Shown: piece by piece, positions 35,238-48,100 of the stretch
How positions within the stretch are numbered: the stretch's first letter is position 1
Layout: each line of letters begins with the position of its first letter
Assembly: GCA_037178855.1 (NCBI GenBank)
Contig: JASJZC010000002.1
Location: 5,208,001 to 5,272,000, forward strand
DNA length: 64,000 nt
Direction of reading: 5' to 3'
From: Oscheius sp. JU75
Lineage: Eukaryota > Nematoda > Chromadorea > Rhabditida > Rhabditidae
Made by a program: the position numbers and the translations under genes
The notes under the pieces: generated by a model
Told to the model about the DNA's origin: nothing
What the model saw: the letters and a program-made list of their open reading frames with translations, nothing else
Databases searched by the model: none

Positions 35238-36306
35238 ATGGCGCCAGCTGCTGTATCCGTAGTGCGGGAAGAATTGTTACCCGCTGACTACTTCCTTATG
35301 AACGAAGCTAGAAAGAGACGGCTAGTCGCCCACGGCGCCGACATGATCTTCGCCGAGAACAACGTCCTAATATCTCGCAGTCCGGAGAGTTTCGCTTCCA
35401 CCTCTATGGTTCTCCATCATAGCCATGCCGATTGCGATTGTGTGAAAGAGGCCACATCATTCTGGGAGAGCCATGTTACCGAAATGGCAGCAGACAAGGC
35501 GATAGTCCATCTTGCCGGATCACAGATTCCTCAAGCTACCGCCGTGGGTTCTTGTCTTTGTTCCGCATTCAATGTGTTTTGTTTTTAGGAATATCTGTCA
35601 GACGCCGAGGGTACCATCTCCTCACTTCGTCCTTACGACATCGGTGTCAATGATCTGTCGTTTGTCGGCTGTAGTTCGAAGGCCATCGACGATCTGCTCC
35701 AGCACTTCTATCCAAGAAGTTTTGGCCTTGAAAGCTGTCTTTTTTCGAGAGATGGACAAGAGGTATGCCATTTTTTATTTTCTCAACAAAGACAATTTGC
35801 AGGTCGAAGAGATAATCGTCAACCACATCTACAAGGATGTTGACCAAATCCGAATCAATTGTCTCGACGGCTACCCAGTCAATATTGTCCAAGCTTACTT
35901 GAAGTCGTTCGAAACGAACCTTGTCGGTCTTCGCGAGCTCGTGATCCAGTTTCCAAGCCAAGGACTTCCTCGCGATACCTTCAGAGGCATGGATTGCAAA
36001 CTTCTCAACAATTTCCAGCATGTAGGTTCCAGCTCGTTGTCGTTTTCATAAATCGTTTTTCAGAGATTCTCCTTGTTGATCCGTTCCAACGCTGACAGCA
36101 ATCGTCACGTGTTTCTCCGTGGAGCGCTCGAAGACGCCGGTCTGTTCTTGCTCGAATTCAGCCGAGTAAAAGACTGCGAAGATCTGCTACACAAGGTTTT
36201 TGGCTCCTTCTACGAAAACATTACCGATTCCGAATGCCTTGGACTCAGTTCTTTTACTCCCCCTCAACTCAAAGATCTTTTCGAATCTTCCTGGAACTCA
36301 TCGTAA
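35238..36306 (+). CDS. unrecognised 313-residue protein
   Basis: Four exons (35238-35543, 35589-35762, 35803-36021, 36064-36306), all in phase, give 313 residues. The start MAPAAVSVVREELLPADYFL follows TTTTCAG directly, a strong trans-splice acceptor. No signal peptide or membrane segment. The middle (VNDLSFVGCSSKAIDDLLQH, then NHIYKDVDQIRINCLDGY) alternates hydrophobic strands and helices in a way reminiscent of nematode F-box-associated leucine-rich regions, but no F-box is visible at the N-terminus and I cannot assign a family. Clean splicing, phase and codon use make it a real gene. It stands alone between the homeobox gene and the first collagen. Confidence 0.8.
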
Positions 36307-38031
36307 TCCCACTTATTTCTGATCCTGTTTTCATACGTTTTCATCATTATTATGACCCAGCAATTATTGTTTGAATAACCCCTTGACTAGTTTAGCAAGG
36401 CTTATTTTTGTTTCTCTCTTATCTAATCCTCTGTATCTAATAAACTTGTTCCAACTCTTGATCAAACTGTTCAAGCTCCGCGGGTAGCGCTCTTCGGCTG
36501 CCGGGGAGAAAGTGCTGTTGCCCTTGGAGCGGATAGAGAAAGCCGAGATAAGATCAGAAGTTCTAACCAGGTGACAAATATAACGAGGAGAAACCTTGAA
36601 TTCCCACGGGAAGGAAACAAATTGATCTTATCGCTCTACCGGTTGTTTTTTAATCGTACTTTCACAGCGGAGAAGTGCAGAAAACCGTAAACAGTCGTAC
36701 CTCGGCAAAGAAGGGAAAGCGAGCATTTGTTGTCACAGTTCCAAAGTTATCAAGTTTCTGAACCTTTATCAAAGACAATTAGTTCCGAGAAAGCTGTTTT
36801 GGCTTCTTGACTCCTGCAGTGCTGATGTCCCCCCTTCTGCTTAAGGTAACTGTTTTTACTTTTTAACATCAGATAGTGACAGTTGACAACAGTAACGCAA
36901 CAGACATTCGCATTCTTTTGCAGAAAAGTTGAGAGACGACATTGTGACTGCTGGTCGTGAATCCGCCACGGCTAGCAACCTTCGCGAAGGTCTCATGCTC
37001 GATTTTCCCGGCTCTGTCGGTAGCTCTTGAATCCACAGCGGTGTTTAGTATAGCTCTTGTAGTGATGCTGGAAGCGAATAGGGAGGGATAGTTCTCTCTT
37101 TTGGCGCTAAATACTGGCGGTTGACAGTCCTCTCTGTTCATACAGGAATTAAAGCTGTTGTTGCAAAGTGCTTCTCTGTCATTGTTCTGCCAGGGTTCGA
37201 ATACGTTTGATGGATGACGTCTTGAACTGGATGGAATATCTACAGGTCGAATTACTGAGAAACATGGTAGGCTGAACTGTCAAATGAAGCCAACTGTTGC
37301 TGTCAGACAAGAGATTGCTCTTTCGGACGATGGTTAAACGTACGCCTTGTGGTTATGAGATCCTGCGACGAGAGACTGCCTCTGAAGACTCTGAACATGC
37401 GGATGGATTGAATCAGAACTGTTCAAACAGAGTTTGAAACTGCTCATATTGCTGTTGAAACGCACTGAGATTGAAAAGGAGTTGGAAGTGCGAAGAGTGC
37501 TCAAACGCTGATCTCGGGAACCTTTGCTGAATTGATCCTACACCCAAGACTCTCTGACGGAACTGAACATGGACGCGGCTGTTTTGAGAGACGAGCCAAC
37601 ACTTTGCCAGTGATTCCTTCCCTTTTCCAAGGCTTCAGGCGTAAAAGCCCTGTTAGCCAATTCGTGTTTTTCTTTGTTACTGACTGTTCGCACTACTCTT
37701 CGTTTATGAGCCTATAGTTCAGCTACGACAATTTGCAGCCCCGAATATTGCGTTTCTGGAGATTTTCTCCGCGAAGAAACTGCCCAAAGTGTGACACGGC
37801 CGTTAAGCGTTGTCACCTGTCTCGCGACGTTCACGGATCAGCTGGAAACAAGCATTTGTCCGAATCGAAACCCCCCGAAAACTGCCACTGCCCGTCGTGG
37901 CCCCGGAAGACTTCTTCCTCTTCGTCTTACCCACACAAACAATCAAAGAACGGAACCTATCAAATTTATTTTGAGCAATGAGGTCATGTGTGAGCAGAAA
38001 TAACCATACTGTACATATACCGGGCTGTTGT
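36307..38031. other. 1.7-kb intergenic region
   Basis: Lies between the 3' ends of the plus-strand gene at 35.2-36.3 kb and the minus-strand collagen. AATAAA-like signals for the left gene appear near 36.44 kb. Short frames are present but lack splice or start context. Nothing else recognised. Confidence 0.35.
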
Positions 38032-39095
38032 TTAGTATCCGGGAGCGGTACGGGGAGGAGGACAGTCTGTAAGTTGTTTTGATTAATCTACCCTGATATA
38101 CTCCCTTACGATCGCATCCACCGCCAGCTCCAGTGTCTCCAAGAGGTCCAATCTCTCCAGGCTGACCAGGTTGACCGGGCTGTCCGTCCTTTCCAGAATC
38201 TCCAGCAGGTCCCTGAGGTCCATCCTGGCCGGGCTGTCCAGCGGCTCCAGCATCTCCGTCAGGTCCGGGAGGACCGGGAGGTCCAGCAGGTCCAGCAGGT
38301 CCGACGGGTCCCTCAACTTCTTCGACAGTTCCGGGGGCTCCAGGTTCTCCAGCAGCTCCAGGCTGTCCATCGTTTCCGGGGGCACCAGGGGCTCCAGGAG
38401 CACCAGCAGATCCGGGTTGTCCATCGGGACCGGGGGTTCCAGGAGCTCCAGGATTTCCGTTGGGTCCCTTAGGTCCGGCGTTTCCAGCAGGTCCTGGAGG
38501 TCCAGCAGGGCAGTCGAAGCAGAAGTCATCGGCAGAAGGAACGGCATCGGGAGCGGCATCAGATCCAGCCTCTCCGTTGGCTCCGGGCTCTCCGTCCTTT
38601 CCGTCCTGTCCATCACTTCCGGGAGGTCCGGGAGGTCCAGCAGCTCCGGTCTTGCAAGAGCAACAGCCAGACTGGGCAACAGGCGCGTCATGAACTCCAG
38701 CATCAGCCGGAGCATCGTAACCGGCCTGTCTCTTCACAATACCTCCACGAACTCCCTTGATGCGCTGCATACGCTCGTACTGGTCGAAAAGACCGTTGGT
38801 GCGGTGCTTGCAGAAGTCAACCTAAGTTCATCTTGTTAGAGAGTCTTGAAAAAGCAAACCTCAGTCTGGAGAGAAGACTGGACATGCTGCATGTAGTTGT
38901 AAAGAGCAGGAATGGCAACGATGGCGGTGAGAGTGGCCACAGTGCTAAAAAGCCGAATATGAATAGAAAAGTAGAATGTACGATCCAGAAAAAGGAGCAA
39001 CAAATTTACCTGATGCAGATGCCGAAGAAAGCAATGCGGCGGAGGCTCTCGGCCTCGCCTACCAACTTCTTCTCGTCGTTGCCTTCGGAGTACAT
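38032..39095 (-). CDS. cuticle collagen
   Basis: Four exons read from 39095 down. The start [20 protein letters not shown] precedes a hydrophobic signal-anchor segment ([16 protein letters not shown]). A cysteine-flanked non-collagen part with a dibasic subtilisin-like cleavage site ([10 protein letters not shown]) follows, then Gly-X-Y blocks interrupted by Cys pairs ([19 protein letters not shown]). The C-terminus, reached through a 44-nt intron, is [13 protein letters not shown], a hallmark of one nematode collagen group. Such proteins are secreted by the epidermis, trimerise, and are cross-linked into the exoskeleton. Total about 310 residues, normal for the family. The start is the only ATG before the anchor. 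I cannot say which col or dpy gene it matches. Confidence 0.95.
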
Positions 39096-42000
39096 TCTCT
39101 CAAAAGGGAGGATGTTGTCTTTTCTGGGTCCCTCGATCCTTTTATAGTCGTCGGCGTCGGTTTACCGGTCCGCCCCCTTGGCAGTGACAGACAGGTTCGG
39201 CCCACAGATCACCCAACACAACCTCTGCCATTGAACGCGGGTGAGAAAACAAGAAAAAGATAGGGTCGGTGGTCGCTAGCTGCTCACAGATGGACAGTTT
39301 GACCTGAAATTAGTTCGGGTTGGAAACGAACTACCATAACTGAGTCTGCTACACTTGCAAGGAAGTGAAACTAATGATAGAAACAGATCAAAAGTCACAA
39401 TCCCTAATTGATACTTGCTTGCCCCAATAAGTTAGTTACTCTGTGTTAATTTGAGCTTTTCTGGTAAACGCCATTTAGAAACTTCAAATCTTTTTCACAA
39501 AATGCAAGCTTGTGATATCTTTGGAGCCAATTCCTATTAACAGTTGAAGCCAATTTGTCTCTGTTCCAGTGGATTCACTCTAGAAAAAGTATCTCATGAA
39601 GCGAACGATATTGATATTTCTAGGCGATAATTTAAGGAAATTTCTATTACCTCTGCATCACAGACTAACTGAGAGGCTGAGGAAGAAACTAGAGAGTAGG
39701 TACTGAACAGTTGTAGTGCCTTTCAAAATACCGCTTGTCGCCTGTAGCATTATTCTTTACGGACTTTTCATCTCTGTCTGTCTCAAGTATGAACTTTAAG
39801 CATCACAACATTATACATTTTATCTCGACTACAATTCGGAAAGGCTCCTCGTAAAACACAGTTACGTCTACACATCTGAAACCTCGACTGCTCTTCCTCC
39901 TCTCATCTCTACCAGGGTGTGTTCATATCGTCATAACGTTCCAATTGGACATCATCTCCGTAGCCTTTTTGCCCCTGTCCCTATCTCATAATCGGCAACA
40001 TGCAGCCGGCTTTTGTTTTTGTTTCACTCGCCGATTTGCACTCGCGTTTTCTTCTTCTTGCTTCTGTGCGAACGTCGATCTCACGACGAGATTACTAACT
40101 TTATTCTCCGAATGGCAGAGATTCTTCGTATCGGTAAACACGACTTTATTCTGCTGCCAAAGCGGCAACGGGCAGCCCGTAAAAAAGTGAACTGGCTAGT
40201 GGCAACGCCACACTCGGATATCCACCTTTGATCGGACTTAATTTCCTCGAAAAGTATACAAAAGTGTCCAAAAGGGGTGAAAGGGAATCCAACTCGTTCT
40301 TATCCGATTTTCTGCTGTTTTTATAGTGATTAAGCTGTCGATCACCGACAGATGTCAGGCTTTAACTCACTCCTTCCTTACACAGCTATCGTCGCGACAC
40401 GCTTCACACCTTGTGATGACTCAACTTGTCAACTCATCCCTGGACTGAAACTCTAAACTGACAGGTGGTTGAGGAGGAATGACACGCTAGGAACACACAT
40501 AAACGACTTAAGACTTAGAACTCTTGCCACTCCCAGTTCTCCTATTGCTACAGATCAGTTTCAGCTGCTATTGGTACAGAAGAAAGACTTTGTCGAGCGA
40601 CGGAGGAACTCTTTCGATTCTTCAGAGTACTGTAGTCCTGTCAGTTCGATCTCTCACATAACATACTGGAAGTCGATTATGTTCTCTCAAAAACTTTAGT
40701 TAACAGTAACTTGTTCCGTTCCTCTCTAGAAGAAATTCGATGAGAACCTGAATCTTCTTGACCACTAGCTTGTATTTTACAGCTATGGGCTATCTGTCTG
40801 TCATAAACTTGAGTTTTATAGGATTGTTTGGTCGGATATTTATCCAAAACCGACTGTCCACTCTCCTATTTTGACCTCTGACTCTCACCAGGACCTGTCT
40901 CTCCGCGATCCGTGCCAATACACAATGTTGCGTGAAACATGCCCGCGGGGGATAGGGGGCGATTCCGTTAGAGCGGAAAAAGTCATTTACACCAAGTGGT
41001 CTAAAATAATGGGTTCCGGTTGGATTCGCAGGATTCACAGACATACTTCTTTGAGTCTTAAACTGGCGGGAGGATTCGAATGATCATTACGGACAATCGG
41101 GAGTTTATAGAGACTCGAAAGGAATTGTGGAAAGAGAAACAAGCTCGAATCCCGTCACCTGTCATTCGAATCTAGTCTTTTTGTTCGTCTTCACAGTTTA
41201 CAGTCGGCTGAACGCATAATATATCAACAGAGAGACAATGTCCGCACGTGTACGCTTGCTATCAGATGCCCTTGGCTAGTCCTCACAACGGGTTTCAGCT
41301 TGTAAAAAAATCAGCGAAGATTTCAAGGTGAGAGACACCGGACAAAAAGGCCGCAAACTGAATAAAAAAACAGCGTGTCACTTTCTCGCTAAAAGCCTCT
41401 TAATCGCTCGTAGCAATCACAGAGTTTTGTTTTGAAGTTGCGAAGCTATCATCTTCGAAGATCAAGGTTAAGAGACAACTTATTTGAACAAGTATACTTT
41501 TCTGGATAAATCGAAAAGCACTGAACATGATCTTTTCTGGTAGCGTTGGTTTCGAGACAAATCGGTTCAGTTCCGGTTCGGAAATAAACTAATTCGAGGC
41601 CGAAGGAGCGGGACGACTGAATGGAGACAATTCAAAACACGAGGAAGCCCCATTCTCTTCCGAAAAACCGCTTTTCTGAGGAAATGCAGAGATATGCAAT
41701 AAGGGAGCAGAATAACTGTAAAATATGTAGCTTTGGCGACGACTACGTACGAAACCGTTTAAGTATTTCAGATCTAGCTTTCCGACAAATGGCACTACAG
41801 GGCTACCGAGATATCAGGATACTTGGGGGCCAATCAAGTGCAGCTTCTAATGTCAAATCCCTATGTCTCCTATGAGATGAAATAAGTATACGGAGAGAAC
41901 AGGGACAAAAAGACAGATATGTGCTGACCTTTATACCCAATTGGGACCAGAAGTACCTGCTATTTGTTATGTGTTACCACCACAATGGATGGGCTCGATT

Positions 42001-42364
42001 CCGAATGTTTCTTGACATGTGTCTGACATGTTCCATTTGCACAAGAATTACATCCCGAAACACCGTTCGACTACTCTTCGTACCGCATTGATCTTGATTT
42101 TCTTTTTGATTCTTAGGTCTTTTGTGAATTGTTACGAGTTTATGACTCAACCGAGGAGCAAAAGTTGTGGCTCGTTTTGGCTCTGAATTAAAGAATGAAT
42201 CTGAAATTGCGAAGCCAAGATCAAGGTTAATAGACGATTCATTTGAACAAATAAACTTTTTTAGATGAAGAAGCACCATGGAAGCACTGAGCTATTGGTC
42301 TATCATTTGCGCGACCCGTCAATCTTTGGGACGACCTGTATCACGAAATAGCGGTTAATATAAC
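39096..42364. other. 3.3-kb intergenic region
   Basis: Upstream of the first collagen and downstream of the ammonium transporter. It should hold the collagen promoter on its left side. Two diverged direct-repeat segments (about 41425-41535 and 42190-42285) share GATCAAGGTTAA and ATTTGAACAA. No gene recognised. Confidence 0.35.
41425..41535 (+). repeat. diverged direct repeat, copy 1 (mate near 42190-42285)
   Basis: Shared blocks TTGCGAAGC, GATCAAGGTTAA, ATTTGAACAA, ACTTTT and AAGCA occur in the same order at 42190-42285. The spacing is similar but not identical. Likely remnants of one mobile element or a local duplication. Confidence 0.5.
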
Positions 42365-45169
42365 CTATTCTGGAGCCACTTTGTTGTTCTTTAAACCGTG
42401 GTGACTACCGGTACTATGGGGTGTCTGCTGGGGAGTATCTACTATGTTCTCATCCAAAGGCGGTGAGAGTCGACGGGGCTGAGGAGACCGAATAAAACGA
42501 GTCATCGTGGTGGGTCGGCCCTGAGCAGAGCTGACTTGTCTGTCTTCTGGAGCTCGAGCCGAAGTCCTGCTACTGCCCGGGTTGGATTTCGAAGGAGTTG
42601 ATGGCAGTTGTTGCTCTTCTACAGCCGAAGACCCCGGACCTGAGGGTACTGAAGGAGGACGAGGAGTCACATGAGCTCTGGATAGGGAATCTCTCAGCAC
42701 TTTGTCTCTTTCCGTACCTGGCAGTCCTGACCGGAGGAAGAGGATGATGAACCGGGGTAATCGGAGCCGGTTCGATGTCTATAGCTGTGGAGATGGGACC
42801 ATCTCTAGAGCTTTTGATCGTCCTCCCACCATTGGATCTAGGTGTTCTTCGATGCACGACTCCATTGGCAACAGCTCCATTTCCTCCTATTCCTTAGCGA
42901 ATATTGCCAACGGGCTTCAAGAATAGTTACCTCCATTAGAAGTTGTGGTGTGCGCCAGGCCCTCCTCTTCTAGTCGTTTCAATCTCGCCTGCTCCATTCT
43001 TTTTGACCTGCTCTTTGTCTTGGCCAGCATCTTCCACTTGGCTATAGCCTTTGTCACTGTTTGGAATGTTCTGAATACTCGAGATTAGAGCTTTCTGAGA
43101 AAGTCAAAGCCTCGTGCTAAGCGGCTTTTCTATGACGTATCTGGCCACGTTGGTTCCAGCCAAGCCGTGCTCGATCACGTCTGCTCCGATCTGTTCCTCG
43201 TAGTCTGTGACACGGAGACCAAGCGGCGACTTGCTGATTATCTGAGTTAGGATTAGTTCTTAAAAATTGGCAGAATAGAACGTACCACCAAAACTAGAAG
43301 TCCCGCCGCTGCACTATAAAGGAGAACAGCTGCCACGCAAGCCAGTTGAATGTAGAGGAGCTTCGGAGATCCCGAGTAGAGTAATCCTTCTCTGGATCCC
43401 GTTGCTGCTAGCTTAAAGTAGATTTTTAGTATAGAGATAATCACTGGGCCAAAGTGTATAGTCTGGCCGCCATTGTGAAGTGGTTCACGGTACTCATTTG
43501 GATCCCGATGACCGACTCAGATTTGTATTTCATTAGGATATTCGCAGACCGTTAGAAAACTGTTCAAGCGATACTGAACGTTTTGCAAACTGACCAGATA
43601 TTTGTCCCGCTCGCAGAAGATCCCTACAGCGATCATTCCCCAGATTGAGCTGGTCAAGTGAATGGGAACAATTCCAACTGGATCATCGATGTGTAATCTG
43701 AACTTTTGTTTCTTAGCGGCTGCATGAAAACAGTACTTTTCTAGGAGTGGCAGAACTGATATCGAGAAGGCAGAGGAGACTGATCCTATGAAGAGAGCAT
43801 GCCACGGTCGAGCCACCGCGCAGAGGGCTGGGAAGAGTTAGATACTTTTCAAGTGAGTCTTACCAGTTATTGAGACTATCGAAGACAGGATCCCGTTGAT
43901 CAAGAAGTGTACTTGGAGCTTTTTCGTCTTAATGAAACTGATGATAATCGAGGTGGCACCTCCACCAATTGAGCTCATAATCGTGGCTACGGCCGCTCTG
44001 GCAGAGAATTTCAAAATGAACACCAACAAAATACCTGGCTCCTAGCCTCCACCGTCCATTAGTGATTCCCCAGACGGACCCGGCATTGATGCCGAACCAG
44101 CCCCACCAGAGCAGAAAGGTTCCTGATTATTTATCAATAGAACAATTGTGTGAGCCTTACCTAGTAAAGCATTTGTAGGTGAACTCATCTGATGCACACT
44201 GTCCTCATTGAATCTGTTCCGTCTCGGTTTCAGGTAGACTGTAGCTATGAGACCGATGATCCCTCCAACCATGTGAACCTAAAGTTCATTTGTACTTTAC
44301 ACAAAGCATCAGAATACCGCCGAGCAGCCGGCAAAGTCAATGACCCCTAGCTTTTTGAAGACGCCCTCCTTGTCCCAGACCCAATGAGCGGGAAGAGCCT
44401 GTATGAGGATGACCAGACATCCGAGCAGGATGTATGACTTCAACTTTGCTCTTTCCGCAACAGCTCCTAAAAATTTTCATCAGTGTATAAGCAAGAGCCA
44501 TTTATATAGTTGTTTTGGCCGAGTCAGAATGTCAGAAGACGGATATGGCTACTCATTGTGGGAGGAAGTGTTCGGATCAGAAACCTTGGTTTAGTAATCT
44601 TACCCGAGACAATTGTCGAGGCAGTTGTAGCCAGACTCAATTGGAAGAGGAAGGCAGCATAGGCCCAGCCTTCGTCGTTGACCGAGGCGTGTTCCTCTCT
44701 GAGTGTTTGCCATTTTTTTCAGAATAAAAAGAATGGAACCTGGTGGGATCGTAGAAGAACTTGCCCCAGCCGACGTAGGGATTCCTCCAGGCAGCGTAAT
44801 CGCCGAAACTCAATCCGTAACCTATGGACCAGTATGAGAGACCGCCGAAGACGACGTCGACCACGTTTTTGACCATAATATTGACCTCGTCTTTGGCCGA
44901 GACACTACCCGATTCTAGAAGACCGAAACCTGAACAAAATTTGTATTTTTCGAATGAATAACTCATACCCGAATGCATAGTGAAAATAATAAAACTGCTA
45001 GTGATGATCCAGACGGCATCGTCCTGATAGAGTTTGTCTACCTCTTGACCGGTCGCGTTGTGGGCGTTATGCTGGATTTCTGAGGTTACGTATTTTTTGA
45101 TAAACAAAAAGAATACTCACGAACAATATCCATTCGTGCATAGTCTTCGTTGGGGAGTAGAGCAGACAT
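42365..45169 (-). CDS. ammonium transporter (AMT/Rh superfamily, AMT branch)
   Basis: A multi-exon gene read from 45169 down. The start MSALLPNEDYARMDIV leads into membrane helices with family landmarks: HSGFGLLESGSVSAKDEVNI, WSIGYGLSFGD, DFAGCSAVHMVGGIIG (pore His region), FLLWWGWFGINAGSVWG, DDPVGIVPIHL (second pore His) and GLRVTDYEEQIGADVIEHG at the start of the cytosolic tail. AMT proteins move ammonium or ammonia across the plasma membrane. The tail is long (about 190 residues) and rich in Pro, Ser and Thr. One intron, between PLSTR and TFQTV, seems to use a GC donor. One intron of about 185 nt after ERDKYL is the least certain junction. Symbol left blank because nematodes have several amt paralogues. 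Confidence 0.92.
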
Positions 45170-48100
45170 AACAGCTCCGTTTTGATTTCATTCGATCGAG
45201 CACATACAGACGTTGCCTGAATTGAGGTAATGATAGCTAAACTTAAGAAGTGAAACTTAAAAACGTGGCAAAACGTGTTAAGGAAATAACAAATAGTAAG
45301 CAGTACTTGATCGAAAAAAATGTTCCTTCCAGAATAACCGAGATGGTATGAGTGCGACCTGTACACGTAGTTTCTTCACTACGCTGTCGAAACATTCTCC
45401 AACACCAATTTGTCTTCCTCTTTGTCTGGTTTCAAGGGGATATAAAAACTGTTGGAGTGCAAACAAGCCAGACGGATTTGAAGGATTAGGCTGCCAGAAA
45501 TGGGAGGTTGCAAAAGAACAGACTATTTCCTCGGCGCCGAACAAATGTGTGACTTGTAGCATGTAAACAAGTAGGGGGTTATAAGCGGAAAACATATTAA
45601 GGAGTGGACAAGAGATGAAGCGAGAAACGGAGAAAGAAGGAAGAAGGAAGGAAAGCTCTGAACACAAAGGACTCGCTGAATAGAGTCTAACTACACTCTC
45701 TCTTGTGACGGTGGTCGAGATGAAAACGAATTAAGGGTCGTGAGAAACAGACACTGTTCTTGTCTGATGGGAAAGCTTGCCGGATCTGTGCAAAAGAAGG
45801 ATTTTCTGGGTGACAAAGAAGACTCGGAGAAGAGGATTTTGGTGAGACTTTCGCGCATTAGTCAAGTTCGACGAGCTGCCTGAAGCCAGTGCAAACATGA
45901 GCTAGAAAAAGGGAAAGATTGGGAAGAAAACTATTGACGTTAAGACGGAGATTGTAAACAAACATAGGTTTCAGCTGAGCCATATCTAAAGCCGAGTCAA
46001 ATACATACAAGCAGAAGGATGAGACGAGGTGTTGTGATTGTGTGAACATTACTTTTGAACTGTCTGATCCCGCCAAATGGTTGATCTCTTTGAGGTCCCC
46101 AAAGAGCAGCAGAATGGGGAGAAAACTACCTAGGGGAAGAAAACAAGGCTCCAAATTGCTCAATGTGTAGGCGAAACTGGTCTGGCAATCAGAGAGTAAG
46201 TCCCTCACGCGTCGTCGCCCCTCGGTTGCAGCTGGATGTGGAGAAGAGGGAAGAAGATAGATCAAGATGGCCATTATAGGGAAGTGTTCTCTTCTTGACT
46301 GACACTTTGACAAGGAGAAAAAAGTCTCAGGGATGCGCGGGCGAGCTAATTGTCGGGGTCAAAGAGAAAAGTTGGTGCAGAAATAGAGGAGATAGTGCTC
46401 CATGATTGGAGCACGGCGTCGTCGCCATGGGGACTAGAATTAGAGAAAGAGGGGGAGATCAGAGCGACCCGCGCCATATACTTTCATTTTAAAGAAAGAT
46501 GGATATGAGGGTGGAAGATGACAGCCGTTCCCTCTTTTATGGACTCCAATATCTGTGGTCATTTATCAGGGAGCATGTGTATGTGTGAGAGAGGGATCTT
46601 CCATCTTTTCACCTGCAGATATCCGGAATCTTTGAAATATATCGGTTCAAAAGTCGGTTTAAAAAGATAGTTTCCTAAGCAGTTCAGGGTACTGAGACCA
46701 CAAGTTTTGGTCAGAACATCCAGAGACAGTCTGTAGATCGTACTCTTGGTAGACGACCCGAATACTGTACCAGAACAGAGAAAAGTCGGGAAGATACCAA
46801 AGAGCCGCGTCAATAGAACTGCCAGTGGATCAATCAAGCCCACTTGAGGATGAAGCATCAACAACAAGACCGACAGAAGCCAGCTAAAGTCAGTTGAAAT
46901 CGGATCTTTGATAGGAGTTCCGGCTGACCCAGATTAGGGGACAAAAGACCAGGGGAAGTCCTCGTTTACTTTGAATCATTGCAGCTCCAGGGTAACAATG
47001 TGTCCTTTGCGTCAATGGGAGAGGCGCAATTACGCCCCGGTTCAGAGATTGTCTGGAACACCTGAGTAAGAGGGAACATTCGAAAGAATTCTTGTCTACC
47101 TCGAGCGCAAAGAGTCAGAAGAACAGGCCACCTTCGAACAGTTAATTAGGGGGAGCAATCCCATGAGAGATAACAACAGGTAGTCATGGTGACTGAAGAC
47201 ATCCCGTCTCGACTCGTTAGATTTATGATCACGCCAACTTTTGAAATTTCTAGAAGCAACTGGGAGTATTGGAAGGTGCAGAGAGCGGCTAAAGAGGTAA
47301 TAAATAGCAGGCGACGGAGGTATTACCCAGGAGAAAAAAGTTCATGATCTCCGAAAAGAATGGACTCGAGAGTGGTAAACTTTTATCTGTCCACCCCCAA
47401 ACTTTAGTCAGACCAAACAAATCAAACTGAGACAGAGTAATTAGGAACGAGGACAGATTTGTGTCAAAGGAGAGATGGAGACAGCTGAAATCGAGGGCAT
47501 GAAAGCTCGTCTAATAAAGAACAAATGTAATCAGACGTGATTACTCTCGGTTGAGAAAGACTACACTTTGAAACCGCGGATCTCTGCTAGTGTCCAATTG
47601 GGAGAAAGAGCATGGGGGGTGCCCATTATGTGAGGAAAGAAAAACTGCAGTTCCGCTCCTCAGTATAGCCTATAACACTGGAAACAGCTGCCATACAATT
47701 TCGAGTTAGGCCAAGAGCACTTTGGGCATGATATTGGAACAGACTCGTTATCAAATGAGACAGGAAGAGATGTTTGGGAATCGTTGATCACCGAGAACTA
47801 CAAGGAAGCTCGAGACATGCTTTGTAGTCTCGGAACTAATTAAATAGAAGTTCAGGACAGAGAAACGGCAGACGACTTCTGACTATATCAGATCTCTTTT
47901 CTACTAAAGAAAGTCTTTCTGCCCGTAACTACGAAGCAAAAGTGAACAAATTATTCTGTCCAGAAGCTAGATGGCAAGTGAGGTACGCTCAGGGATGGGA
48001 CGGATATCCACGCTTTATTGCGAGTAGTAATGCATCCGCATCCGCACCCTGACTTTGCTATCCGCCCATCCCTGGGTAGCACCTTGCCAGTGAAGGCACT

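Noticed and set aside
37733-37981. Cys/Pro-containing plus-strand frame before the collagen
   Set aside because: No start context, splice partner or conserved spacing of cysteines.
38171-38839. Long plus-strand frame opposite the first collagen
   Set aside because: It mirrors the Gly-X-Y repeat in a complementary frame (Ser/Arg-rich repeats). The minus strand gives a full collagen with splice sites and conserved ends.
45278-46867. Three minus-strand open stretches with hydrophobic runs, first taken for a receptor gene
   Set aside because: They could not be joined with plausible splice sites into one protein, and no conserved motif was seen.
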